19,297 bases of DNA from an uncultured Oscillibacter sp. (GCA_910584995.1 CAJUDW010000036.1:1-19297); one strand, 5' to 3'; positions 1-6,683 are shown, numbered from the stretch's first letter. A program made the numbers and translations. Notes: a model not told the origin generated them from the sequence alone.

Positions 1-255
1 GAAAAGGTCAGCAGGGTACGGGGTTCCCGTGAGCGGTTTATCCGGCAGTGTATCAACGGCGCTGCCATTAGAGAGGCCCCTTCCGTCGATGTGCCGAAGC
101 TGATTTATGAAGTCCGCAGGGTGGGGGCCAGTCTCAACCGTATCCTCATCATCGCCAACGCCAAGGGGTTGCTGGAAGTGCCGGAACTCCGCAGGGCATT
201 AGAGCGGAACCGAGAGTTGGAAGTACGTATCGTGGACGCTTACGCGAAAGACTGA
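1..255 (+). CDS. MobC-type plasmid mobilisation relaxosome protein, C-terminal part
   Basis: The frame is open from the first base and ends in TGA, giving 84 residues; the start lies outside the window. The stretch VGASLNRILIIANAKG followed by ELRRAL matches the helical signature of the MobC family (bacterial mobilisation protein), whose usual form is 'G.NLNQ.a..aN..G'. MobC proteins help the relaxase open the DNA at oriT during conjugative transfer of plasmids, ICEs and mobilisable elements. In most elements the relaxase gene follows mobC at once. Here the next genes run the opposite way and are regulatory, so the transfer module is either rearranged or ends here. The family call is fairly secure from the motif. 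Whether the gene still serves transfer cannot be seen. Confidence 0.75.
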   Translation, partial: EKVSRVRGSRERFIRQCINGAAIREAPSVDVPKLIYEVRRVGASLNRILIIANAKGLLEVPELRRALERNRELEVRIVDAYAKD

Positions 256-268
256 CGGCAGATGAAAA

Positions 269-298
269 GCACCGCACAGCCATAAGGCCATGCGGTGC
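269..298 (-). terminator. Terminator of the sigma/anti-sigma operon
   Basis: GCACCGCA (269-276) pairs with TGCGGTGC (291-298), with an inner GCC/GGC stem around an ATAA loop. On the minus strand the stem is followed by TTTT (268-265). It sits between two convergent genes and may also stop transcription of the mobC gene. Confidence 0.65.
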
Positions 299-322
299 CT
301 ACATAGACAAATTGCATAAGTG

Positions 323-1756
323 TTATCTACGATACGGTACTGTTTCGCCTGTGTCCTCTTGGCGGAGCAGGGTTCCGGCCTCATCAAAGGTATATCGGAA
401 CACCTGGCAGGTGCCGCCGATGGTGAAGGAGCTGGTAGCGGGGGAAAAGAAGGTGTCCACCACGCTCTCCACGTCCCACGCCAGTTCTCCGGTGTTATTG
501 ATGGCCAGCTTTCCACCCAGGGAACCCTTGACGGAGTAGAAGGTCTCCGGCGCTCCGCCCTCCGGGTCGCACAGCAGCAGCACCGCTGTGTAATTATCCC
601 GCACCATGGGGGTCAGCTCCTCGCTGGAAATCTCCCAAATGTTGTTGTCAAACAGGTAGGCCAGGATATCAGCGATTTCATACCGTCCGCCCCTGTCTGT
701 CTGCTTGGGAACGGCATAGGCCGACAGGTACACCCGGCCCCCAAACTCAATCATATCGGTGATGGTGTAATCGCAGTCCTCCCCTTCGTAAATGAAGGTG
801 TCCAGTGTGCCTCCATCCCGGCTCAGCTTCACCAGTCGGGCAGTCTCGCCGTCCGTGGTGTTCCCCAGCTGTACCAAGTAGCCGTCCCCCAGGCACACCA
901 CGTTCCAGATGCCGAGGTTTCCCACCTCAGCGTCGTAGTTGAACAGCTCGTTCCCGTCCATGTCGTACTGGCTCAGGCAGAGGTGCCGGAAGTCCCCCCG
1001 GCTGAACACCGCCCAGGTGCCGTCCCCGTTGTCCACCACGGCGGCGATATATTCCCGCTCAAAGCCGTGCTCCAACTGCTTTTGCCACAGAATGTTCCCG
1101 CTCTCGTCCACCCGGGCCACACAGGAGTACTTGGGCTGTTCGCTGGACCAGGTATCATTGTACCCCCACACCGCTGTTCCGGCGGAGGTGTGGACGCTGC
1201 CCTCCACATAGAGGTCAGGGAATTCCGCCGTCCACAGCAATTCGCTGTCCCGGTAACACGCCAGAATGCTCTTATCCAGCACGTCAAAGCCCAGGGTTTT
1301 GTCCAGCTTCTCCGCATAGTCCAGACGGTAGCTGATCCCGGTTTCCGGCCGGGTGCTGCGCCACACATTCCGATCCCACAGCGCCGCCAGTTCCTCCGGC
1401 GTGGGCTCCCGCTGGGAGATCTCCAGCCCCGGCACCGCCCGCTCAATCACCTCCGCCGTCTTGTCATAGGTGAAATGTTGGCTGGTAATATCCCGGTAGA
1501 CAGCTTTCACGTCTGACCGGCTCAGGCCCTCGGTAGACAGCCCGTTTTCGTCAAAGAACGCTACCGCCGCGCCATACTCCCTGGCTTCGGCGGCAAAAGC
1601 TACCCCTACCAGGCTCACCGTCAGGGCCAGACAAGCGGCCAGTGCCAGCCATTTTCGGTAGGCCGGCGCCCTCCGGCGGCCCACAGGGGTCTCGCTCCGT
1701 TCCAAAATATTATCATCCACATTGTCAAACGCTCGAAACAAATCATTTTTGTTCAT
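323..1756 (-). CDS. Membrane-anchored probable anti-sigma factor with large extracytoplasmic domain
   Basis: The protein has 477 residues, counting from the ATG at 1756. That ATG has an AAGGAGGG ribosome binding site and overlaps the stop of the sigma gene as ATGA, so translation is probably coupled; an open frame running further upstream is only overlap with the sigma gene. The layout is a short cytoplasmic N-terminus (about 1-34, with NKNDLFRAFDNVDDNILERS), one transmembrane helix (about 35-57) and roughly 420 extracytoplasmic residues. The outer part repeats short blade-like segments such as SGNILWQKQL, DGNELFNYD and GGTLDTFIY, each with a G-x-h-h-W/F pattern, which suggests a beta-propeller-like sensor. 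The pairing with an ECF sigma gene indicates an anti-sigma role: the N-terminus would hold the sigma factor and the outer domain would sense a signal. No zinc anti-sigma motif (HxxxCxxC) is visible. The ligand is unknown. Confidence 0.7.
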   Translation of the reverse strand: MNKNDLFRAFDNVDDNILERSETPVGRRRAPAYRKWLALAACLALTVSLVGVAFAAEAREYGAAVAFFDENGLSTEGLSRSDVKAVYRDITSQHFTYDKTAEVIERAVPGLEISQREPTPEELAALWDRNVWRSTRPETGISYRLDYAEKLDKTLGFDVLDKSILACYRDSELLWTAEFPDLYVEGSVHTSAGTAVWGYNDTWSSEQPKYSCVARVDESGNILWQKQLEHGFEREYIAAVVDNGDGTWAVFSRGDFRHLCLSQYDMDGNELFNYDAEVGNLGIWNVVCLGDGYLVQLGNTTDGETARLVKLSRDGGTLDTFIYEGEDCDYTITDMIEFGGRVYLSAYAVPKQTDRGGRYEIADILAYLFDNNIWEISSEELTPMVRDNYTAVLLLCDPEGGAPETFYSVKGSLGGKLAINNTGELAWDVESVVDTFFSPATSSFTIGGTCQVFRYTFDEAGTLLRQEDTGETVPYRR

Positions 1757-2313
1757 AGGTATCCCTCCTTCAAAAGATGGGCTTTCAGTTTTCTGCGCGT
1801 CCGGCTCAGTATAACCATTACATTGTTTTCGGTAAGACCATATCGCTTTGCGATGTCCGCCACAGGCTCGACAAAGAAGTACCGGCGCACCAGCACATTC
1901 CCCTCCCGCTCCGGCAGCGCCCGTACAAAACGCTGGATAGCTTCCCGCAGTTCTTTGGCCTCGTACGCAGCCTCTGTATCCGCACCGCCGCCAAAACATT
2001 CTCCCAGTTCCTCCAGAACGAGGGCAATCTCGCCGCCGCCCCGTTTCTCTGCATTTCGTGCATTGAATCGGTCAAAGGAAAGATTACGAGTAATCTTCGC
2101 CAGGAATAGCCGAAGTATGTTAGGCTTTTGCGGTGGTATCGCGTTCCAGGCATGAAGCCATGTATCATTGACGCACTCCTCGGAATCTTCGGTGTTGTGC
2201 AGGATGTTTTCAGCAATCGTGAAACAGTACGCACCATATTTACTGGCGGTTTCCGATATAGCGTCTGCGTTTTTTTGCCAGTATAGTTCTATAATTTGCC
2301 TATCCTCCAACAC
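1753..2313 (-). CDS. ECF-type RNA polymerase sigma factor
   Basis: The protein has 186 residues. The start is a GTG at 2313 with AGGAGG four bases upstream; no ATG is better placed. Region 2 is seen in AENILHNTEDSEECVNDTWLHAW and the following LFLAKITRNLSFDRFNAR. Region 4, a helix-turn-helix, is seen near the C-terminus in ALPEREGNVLVRRYF, then IAKRYGLTENNVMVILSR and RRKLKAHL. There is no region 1 or 3, as in the extracytoplasmic-function class. The stop overlaps the start of the downstream probable anti-sigma gene by four bases. An ECF-like promoter lies just upstream, so the pair probably activates its own transcription. The placement in mobile DNA suggests an accessory stress- or envelope-sensing module. 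The family assignment is strong; the regulon is unknown. Confidence 0.88.
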   Translation of the reverse strand: MLEDRQIIELYWQKNADAISETASKYGAYCFTIAENILHNTEDSEECVNDTWLHAWNAIPPQKPNILRLFLAKITRNLSFDRFNARNAEKRGGGEIALVLEELGECFGGGADTEAAYEAKELREAIQRFVRALPEREGNVLVRRYFFVEPVADIAKRYGLTENNVMVILSRTRRKLKAHLLKEGYL

Positions 2314-2333
2314 AATACCTCCTCTCCGTAGTT

Positions 2334-2347
2334 TGAAGGTTCCTTCA
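2334..2347. repeat. Palindrome in the sigma gene leader
   Basis: TGAAGG and CCTTCA flank a two-base centre. The site lies just downstream of the ECF-like promoter and upstream of the ribosome binding site. It would fall at the very start of the transcript, so it could be an operator for another regulator or a small 5' structure. Chance is possible for a site of this size. Confidence 0.4.
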
Positions 2348-2350
2348 CCC

Positions 2351-2382
2351 TATAAGACGAGAAATGCTCTAAAACCTTACAA
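2351..2382 (-). promoter_or_regulatory. Candidate ECF-type autoregulatory promoter
   Basis: Read on the minus strand, TTGTAAGG (2382-2375) is followed by 15 bases and then CGTC (2359-2356) with TTATA behind it. ECF sigma factors commonly use a -35 containing AAC-like bases and a -10 with CGTC, and their operons are often self-activated. The position, directly ahead of the sigma gene, fits. No good housekeeping promoter is visible in the same stretch. Confidence 0.5.
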
Positions 2383-2467
2383 GATTTTTCGGAAAATTTT
2401 AGTTCTCAATTTGAAGTCTATTGTATCAGGCGCAGACGATGAGGGCAAGTCCACGCATTGGCAAACG

Positions 2468-2503
2468 ACAATGGCGGCGAGGACATATCCCCGTCGCCAT
2501 TGT
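2468..2503 (-). terminator. Hairpin after the tnpV gene
   Basis: ACAATGGCG (2468-2476) pairs perfectly with CGCCATTGT (2495-2503), and the stem continues with GCG/CGT and GG/CC pairs to an ACATAT loop. It begins a few bases past the tnpV stop. The tract after it on the minus strand is only weakly T-rich (CGTTTGC), so termination may be partial. Confidence 0.55.
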
Positions 2504-2506
2504 GCT

Positions 2507-2884
2507 TTATGCGTATATGAGTTCCTTATTCACAATCTCCATTGCGCTTGCCCGGATATTGTTCATCTTACCAACCCACACCATCTGGTCGGTAACTTTC
2601 AGCGTCTCGGTGATACCTTGGGATTGGGCCATCTGTTCAATGACGGTATCTAACCGTTCTTGCGCCTGCCGGTCAATGTCTGCAAGGTAGCCGTTCAGCT
2701 TTCCGCTCAACAGCAAGGCGTTATAAAGAGCTGGACGGCATTCTTTGAGAAATCGCTTGTGCCGCTGACCCCATACGCCAACAAGCTGTTCTTCTTCAGT
2801 GGGTACAGTCAAACAAGGAAAATAGTAGTCGCCAACGAGTTCATACCATAGGCCGTTGGTCACGTTAAAAATGTACTTGTCCAT
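2507..2884 (-). CDS. tnpV: TnpV family transposon-encoded protein
   Basis: The protein has 125 residues from the ATG at 2884, which is preceded by GGAGG nine bases upstream; a second ATG 33 bases further upstream (2917) has a poorer site. The N-terminus (MDKYIFNVTNGLWYELVGDYY) and the C-terminal segment with KVTDQMVWVGKMNNIRA resemble TnpV, a small protein carried by Tn4451/Tn4453-like and related mobilisable elements of Firmicutes. Its molecular role is not established in the family; it is a reliable marker of mobile DNA. The gene has its own downstream hairpin and faces the same way as the sigma operon, about 190 bases ahead of it. The family call is from memory of the sequence type and is fairly confident. 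Confidence 0.72.
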   Translation of the reverse strand: MDKYIFNVTNGLWYELVGDYYFPCLTVPTEEEQLVGVWGQRHKRFLKECRPALYNALLLSGKLNGYLADIDRQAQERLDTVIEQMAQSQGITETLKVTDQMVWVGKMNNIRASAMEIVNKELIYA

Positions 2885-3101
2885 AGTGAAATCCTCCGCT
2901 ATAATATATTCGCACATACGTCACAGTTCTCCGATTGCCACACGTTGTCATATCCTGTTGCGAGATTTTCTTGCCCTTGCTTTTGCCCTTATGAGCAGCC
3001 AGGGCAAGGGTAAACTTGTGTGAAACTGAATAAAGGGATAAGGCGAACACACTGTGAAAAATCCTTTGTTTTTAAGGCTTTTGGAGGATTTTATAGAAAA
3101 C

Positions 3102-3135
3102 CTACGGTGAGCGATAATCGCTCATAGAATCGTAG
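3102..3135. repeat. Imperfect inverted repeat with perfect palindromic core
   Basis: GAGCGAT-A-ATCGCTC (3109-3123) is a perfect palindrome. It is enclosed by CTACG (3102-3106) and CGTAG (3131-3135), giving a two-part stem. It is part of a cluster of such repeats. Confidence 0.6.
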
Positions 3136-3155
3136 TATCCAAATTCTAATTTATC

Positions 3156-3184
3156 GGGCAGTTATTCATAACGAATAACTGCCC
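3156..3184. repeat. Perfect 12-bp inverted repeat
   Basis: GGGCAGTTATTC (3156-3167) and GAATAACTGCCC (3173-3184) are exact complements around an ATAAC loop. There is no T tract on either side and no adjacent gene end, so a terminator role is unlikely. It could be a protein or recombinase site, part of an origin of transfer, or an RNA hairpin. Confidence 0.65.
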
Positions 3185-3247
3185 ACATCGTTGTTTTGAC
3201 GAAAAATCAAGAACCAAAACGTTCATCAACACGAAAGGTAAAAGGGC

Positions 3248-3282
3248 GTTTATCGCCGCTCCACCTTGAAAGCGGCATAAAC
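3248..3282. repeat. Inverted repeat with one-base bulge
   Basis: GTTTAT-C-GCCGCT (3248-3260) pairs with AGCGGC-ATAAAC (3271-3282), leaving one unpaired C and a ten-base loop. It belongs to the same cluster as the repeats at 3058-3184. Confidence 0.55.
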
Positions 3283-3443
3283 CTGCCTGGGTAAAGCAAG
3301 TCCGCCATGCGCCAAGGTTTCCGTCAGAGGCTGCTTATACAACGCATGTACGGCAGTTCCCTGGCGCCCGCAGCTTCAGTTGGCCTGCATCTTTTTATCA
3401 ACACACAGCAAAAGAGCCAGCACCTTTGGGCACCGCTTCGTCA

Positions 3444-3471
3444 GGAAAGGCACGCTTCGGCGTGCCTTTCC
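3444..3471. terminator. UUCG tetraloop hairpin, probable bidirectional terminator
   Basis: GGAAAGGCACGC (3444-3455) and GCGTGCCTTTCC (3460-3471) form a perfect 12-bp stem closed by TTCG. A/T runs within the stem ends make it plausible as a terminator in either direction, insulating the rubrerythrin promoter from the mobile DNA. Confidence 0.55.
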
Positions 3472-3580
3472 CTAGCTCCCGGCTGGCACACCCAATGAAA
3501 ACCGGCCTTTTTTGGAACATGCCAACCGGCAAATCCCAAACTTTTGAACAAAGAGAAAACTTTTTAAAAAAACTAGGATT

Positions 3581-3594
3581 GTTGCATTTGCAAC
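3581..3594. promoter_or_regulatory. Palindromic operator-like site upstream of rubrerythrin
   Basis: GTTGCA-TT-TGCAAC is a perfect palindrome ending just ahead of the -35 zone of the rubrerythrin promoter. TTGCA-type palindromes are typical of MarR-family repressor sites. A redox- or peroxide-responsive regulator would suit the gene, but the identity is inference. Confidence 0.5.
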
Positions 3595-3614
3595 TAGATA
3601 ATTGCCGGACATCC

Positions 3615-3623
3615 TGCTATACT
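3615..3623 (+). promoter_or_regulatory. Extended -10 promoter of rubrerythrin
   Basis: TGCTATACT is an extended -10 (TGn plus TATACT) about 70 bases before the start codon. No good -35 stands 17 bases upstream, as is usual for extended -10 promoters. The palindrome at 3581-3594 lies immediately upstream of where the -35 would be. Confidence 0.55.
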
Positions 3624-3691
3624 GAGTCCATAAACCAATCAGGAAAAAATTTGAACGCACTACATAGAATTATGAAATCAGGAGGAATTTA

Positions 3692-4240
3692 ATGATGAAA
3701 AAGTGGGTTTGCCAGGTTTGCGGTTATGTGTATGAGGGCGAAAATCCCCCCGAGAAGTGCCCCCAGTGCGGTGTCCCCGCTTCCAAGTTCTCTGAGCAGA
3801 AGAGCGGCGAGATGACCTGGGCTGCCGAGCATGTGGTAGGCGTTGCCAAGGGCGTGGATCAGGAGATTCTGGAGGGCCTGCGCGCCAATTTCGAAGGTGA
3901 GTGCTCTGAGGTTGGCATGTACCTGGCTATGGCCCGTGTGGCCCATCGGGAAGGCTATCCCGAGATCGGCCTGTACTGGGAGAAGGCCGCCTATGAGGAG
4001 GCCGAGCACGCCGCCAAGTTCGCGGAACTCCTGGGCGAAGTTGTGACCGACAGCACCAAGAAGAACCTGGAGATGCGGGTCGAGGCCGAGAACGGCGCCA
4101 CCGCCGGCAAGATGGCCATTGCCAAGAAGGCCAAGGAGTTGGGCCTGGACGCCATCCATGACACCGTCCACGAGATGGCCCGGGACGAGGCCCGCCACGG
4201 CAAGGCCTTCAAGGGCCTGCTGGAGCGTTACTTCGGCTAA
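3692..4240 (+). CDS. Reverse rubrerythrin (N-terminal rubredoxin domain, ferritin-like diiron domain)
   Basis: The protein has 182 residues. AGGAGG stands six bases before the first of two adjacent ATGs, which favours 3692. Residues 1-35 form a rubredoxin-like iron site with C7, C10, C23 and C26 (VCQVCGY and KCPQCG). The rest is a four-helix ferritin-like domain with carboxylate/histidine clusters: GECSEVGMYLAMARVA, EKAAYEEAEHAAKFAE and DEARHGKAFKG. In classical rubrerythrin the rubredoxin domain is C-terminal; the order seen here is that of reverse rubrerythrins of anaerobic Clostridia, which reduce hydrogen peroxide, and in part oxygen, with electrons from NADH via a reductase. It is cytoplasmic, monocistronic and ends at a strong terminator. 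An upstream palindrome suggests repression released by oxidative stress. Confidence 0.92.
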   Translation: MMKKWVCQVCGYVYEGENPPEKCPQCGVPASKFSEQKSGEMTWAAEHVVGVAKGVDQEILEGLRANFEGECSEVGMYLAMARVAHREGYPEIGLYWEKAAYEEAEHAAKFAELLGEVVTDSTKKNLEMRVEAENGATAGKMAIAKKAKELGLDAIHDTVHEMARDEARHGKAFKGLLERYFG

Positions 4241-4280
4241 GTAAAACGCTGTAATTTAGCACAATTTCAGCATAATTTGA

Positions 4281-4310
4281 GGGGAGCAGGAAAACCTGCT
4301 CCCCTTTTTT
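4281..4310 (+). terminator. Rubrerythrin terminator
   Basis: GGGGAGCAGG and CCTGCTCCCC form a perfect 10-bp stem with an AAAA loop, followed by TTTTTT. Confidence 0.95.
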
Positions 4311-4466
4311 GCTCCCAAATGCAAGCCAGTGTGCAGCCCCCGCCCGGTATTCGCTTATCCTGCTTTCACATATACAGCCCAAATCAATTGCACTCATGAC
4401 GAAAAGATCCAAAAATACTTTTTTACATTTAACGGCGATAAATTCCCGCTTACGTCCCGGCAGCTA

Positions 4467-4495
4467 TTGAGAAATACGGATCACTATGATACAAT
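4467..4495 (+). promoter_or_regulatory. Promoter of ychF
   Basis: TTGAGA (4467-4472), a 17-base spacer and TACAAT (4490-4495) fit a housekeeping promoter about 98 bases ahead of the ychF start. The rest of the 350-base gap between the rubrerythrin stop and ychF holds only the rubrerythrin terminator and an AT-rich stretch. Confidence 0.7.
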
Positions 4496-4592
4496 ACAAT
4501 ATCAGACAAATCAAAATAAGCAGGAATTCCCATTTTCAGTCCCCAGCCGTCCAGGCCCTAGGTTCTTGAAAACTCAGGAGGTATACAGAACT

Positions 4593-5684
4593 ATGAAATT
4601 AGGCATTGTCGGCCTGCCCAACGTGGGCAAATCCACCCTCTTCAACGCCATTACCAACGCCGGCGCAGAAAGCGCCAACTACCCCTTCTGTACCATCGAC
4701 CCCAATGTGGGCATGGTAGCCGTACCGGACCAGCGGCTGGACAAGCTGGCGGGACTGTACGAACCCGACAAAAAGACCCCGGCTGTGGTGGAATTCGTGG
4801 ACATCGCTGGTCTCGTCAAGGGCGCCAGCCGGGGCGAGGGACTGGGCAACAAATTCCTGGCCAATATCCGGGAAACCGACGCCATTATCCACGTGGTCCG
4901 CTGCTTTGACGACGAAAACGTCATCCATGTGGAGGGCAGCACCGACCCCGGGCGGGACATTGAAATCATCAATATGGAATTGGTCATGGCGGATCTGGAG
5001 ATGGCCTCCCGCCGGGTGGAAAAAGCCACCAAGGCCCTGAAGGGCGACAAGAAGTTCCAGCACGAGGTTGACCTCTTCACCGCCCTGCAAAAACACCTGG
5101 ACGGCGGAAACCTGGCCCGCACCTTTTCCTGCAACGAGGACGACGCAGCCCTGCTGGCCACGTCCGACCTCCTGACCCTGAAGCCCGTGATCTACGCCGC
5201 CAACACCGATGAGGCCGGGTTCACCGATCTGGAGAACAACCGCTATTACCAGCAGGTGAAGAACATTGCAGACGGGGAAGGCAGCCAGGTGCTGCCCATC
5301 TGCGCCAAGCTGGAACAGGACATCGCCGAACTGGAGGGCGAGGAGAGGCAGATGTTCCTGGAGGAACTGGGGGTGGAGGAATCCGGCCTGGATCGCCTCA
5401 TCCGCTGCTCCTATGCCCTGCTGGGCCTCATCTCCTTCCTGACCTACGGCAAAGACGAGTGCCGGGCTTGGACCATTAAAAAGGGCACCAAGGCCCCTAA
5501 GGCCGCCGGAAAAATCCACACGGACATTGAGCGGGGCTTCATCCGGGCGGAGGTGCTGGCTTATGCAGACATGGAGAAATGCGGCTCCGTGAGCACCGCC
5601 AAGGAAAAGGGCCTCCTCCGCAGTGAGGGCAAGGAATACGTGGTGCAGGACGGCGACATGATCTACTTCCGCTTCAACGTTTGA
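4593..5684 (+). CDS. ychF: Obg-family ATPase YchF/EngD (redox-linked ribosome-binding ATPase)
   Basis: The protein has 363 residues, the usual length for YchF. The ATG at 4593 has AGGAGG upstream and starts exactly at the conserved MKLGIVGLPNVGKST; longer readings to 4329 add unrelated residues. Visible parts are the P-loop (about 7-14), the switch region FVDIAGLVKGASRGEGLGNKF, a helical insertion, and NTDE at about 204-207 in place of the GTPase NKxD, the change that makes YchF prefer ATP. A C-terminal TGS domain ends in EGKEYVVQDGDMIYFRFNV. YchF binds ribosomes and the proteasome or similar partners and acts as a negative factor in oxidative-stress responses in several bacteria. The proximity to rubrerythrin may be coincidental, as each has its own promoter and terminator. 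Confidence 0.96.
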   Translation: MKLGIVGLPNVGKSTLFNAITNAGAESANYPFCTIDPNVGMVAVPDQRLDKLAGLYEPDKKTPAVVEFVDIAGLVKGASRGEGLGNKFLANIRETDAIIHVVRCFDDENVIHVEGSTDPGRDIEIINMELVMADLEMASRRVEKATKALKGDKKFQHEVDLFTALQKHLDGGNLARTFSCNEDDAALLATSDLLTLKPVIYAANTDEAGFTDLENNRYYQQVKNIADGEGSQVLPICAKLEQDIAELEGEERQMFLEELGVEESGLDRLIRCSYALLGLISFLTYGKDECRAWTIKKGTKAPKAAGKIHTDIERGFIRAEVLAYADMEKCGSVSTAKEKGLLRSEGKEYVVQDGDMIYFRFNV

Positions 5685-5711
5685 CCGCACCGCCAATACC
5701 ATGCGCAAGCA

Positions 5712-5741
5712 AGCCCGCCGGGGGATTGTCCCCGGCGGGCT
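5712..5741. terminator. Terminator between convergent ychF and membrane-protein gene
   Basis: AGCCCGCCGGGG (5712-5723) pairs with CCCCGGCGGGCT (5730-5741). The downstream tract on the plus strand is broken (CCGTTTTCCGATTTT). It lies between two converging genes and probably serves both. Confidence 0.7.
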
Positions 5742-5776
5742 GAACCGTTTTCCGATTTTCTGAGGCCGGGCCGGCC

Positions 5777-6298
5777 TTATCCTTCCGCCGGGCCGGCAGG
5801 CGCCTCCCTTGCGCGGCTGATCTCCCACAGTTCCTCAAAGTCAAACGCCGAATCGATAGCATACACCCCCGTCGGAGGGGTGGTCTTCAGCGTCTCTCCA
5901 TTGACCCTGCTGCCCTCGGGGATGGTCAACTCGTTGTGCTCGTTCACGTCCAGGGCATACCCGTCCCCGTTTTCGCAGGCAATCCATATGGTCAGGGATG
6001 TGCCTCTCGTGGGAGACCGGACGGGCTTGTAGGAGATTTCAAAGTTGTTGAAATTCTCCGAAAACCACGCCAGGGTGCCGGGATCGTCAATCACCCATGT
6101 GGTGGAGTCAATATCGGCCCAGACCGCCATGAGAACCGGGTCGGAATAGGAAAAGGAACTCCATGCGAGGCTGGTGTCCACATAGTCAAAATAGTCCGGC
6201 GGTTCAGCCGAGGACATCCGATAGGCGTACAGGGAAACCGCGGCCAAAAACACAAGCAGAAACAGCAGCAGCTTATCTTTCCAGATATTGGTTTTCAT
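5777..6298 (-). CDS. Hypothetical membrane-anchored protein
   Basis: The protein has 173 residues. The N-terminus MKTNIWKDKLLLFLLVFLAA gives one transmembrane helix at about 8-26, so the rest faces outward as a bitopic protein or uncleaved lipid-free anchor. No cysteine lipobox is present. The outer part (WVIDDPGTLAWFSENFNNFEIS, then ESRVNGETL-type segments) has a mixed alpha/beta look, but I recognise no family. There is no clear ribosome binding site. The ATG overlaps the stop of the upstream small gene as ATGA, so translation is likely coupled and the two form one operon. It ends near a terminator shared with ychF. A function in the cell envelope is all that can be inferred. Confidence 0.65.
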   Translation of the reverse strand: MKTNIWKDKLLLFLLVFLAAVSLYAYRMSSAEPPDYFDYVDTSLAWSSFSYSDPVLMAVWADIDSTTWVIDDPGTLAWFSENFNNFEISYKPVRSPTRGTSLTIWIACENGDGYALDVNEHNELTIPEGSRVNGETLKTTPPTGVYAIDSAFDFEELWEISRAREAPAGPAEG

Positions 6299-6594
6299 TT
6301 TGTATAAAGCCTATAGTACGAAACACTTAAAGCAGCATACGGACATTCCATCACCGGATATTCCATGAAAGGCGCACGTCCCCATTCGGATGGAATTTCA
6401 CACGCCACATGTCTTGCACTGGCAGATCCAAGATCTGCCCACTCTTTGGTTCCAGGGATAACCGGATATTCAGACGCTGTATCTGTATCCCCCGTAAGAG
6501 CAGGCTCATTTTGGAGGGATAGCTGCTCTATGGGCACAGCAAAAGCAGGTATACAAACTGCAAAGCACATTGACAGCACCAAGAACGTAACCAC
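6295..6594 (-). CDS. Small secreted protein, possibly frameshifted or truncated
   Basis: As annotated from an internal GTG at 6594 the product has 99 residues: a hydrophobic signal segment (VVTFLVLSMCFAVCIPAFA, cleavage likely after AFA) and about 80 exported residues. That start has no ribosome binding site at a useful distance. A much better start, GTG at 6605, has GAAAGG nine bases upstream but reads GTG-AAA-AAA-TAG. One extra A in the six-A run would give MKK plus the same signal peptide, a typical beginning. The gene therefore looks broken by a one-base loss, or relies on slippage, or carries a sequencing error. The exported part contains YPVIPGTKEWADLG and ACEIP. This reminds me of small secreted Clostridia proteins with a PGTxEW motif, but the C-terminal half does not match and may be truncated. 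Its stop overlaps the next gene. Confidence 0.5.
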   Translation of the reverse strand: MVTFLVLSMCFAVCIPAFAVPIEQLSLQNEPALTGDTDTASEYPVIPGTKEWADLGSASARHVACEIPSEWGRAPFMEYPVMECPYAALSVSYYRLYTK

Positions 6595-6683
6595 TATTTT
6601 TTCACAATGGATATCCTTTCGTTAAACTATGATGTGCGTGGATTGACTCTGGACTTTTTAAAGAATGATCAGTCTCCTATTGA

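Larger units (their letters stand above)
2885..3691. other. Gene-poor stretch with successive inverted repeats; probable element edge
   Basis: I see no convincing coding region in these roughly 800 bases. Open frames of about 60 codons at 2865-3050 (minus) and 3307-3498 (plus) lack family features. Instead there are five stem-forming repeats: 3058-3092, 3102-3135, 3156-3184, 3248-3282 and 3444-3471. The right-hand end carries the rubrerythrin operator and promoter. Base composition is lower in GC than in the genes to the right. The stretch most likely contains the junction between mobile DNA and chromosome, but no attachment-site repeat can be identified from one junction alone. Confidence 0.5.

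Noticed and set aside
2865..3050. Minus-strand frame of 61 codons overlapping the start of tnpV
   Set aside because: It overlaps tnpV in another frame and has no separate signals. The tnpV start at 2884 with GGAGG explains the region.
1..3480. CRISPR array or phage attachment site
   Set aside because: No spaced direct repeats, tRNA gene or integrase gene are present. The inverted repeats differ from each other in sequence.
3307..3498. Plus-strand frame of 63 codons near the element edge
   Set aside because: It runs through a perfect terminator-like hairpin and has no ribosome binding site. It looks like non-coding sequence that happens to be open.
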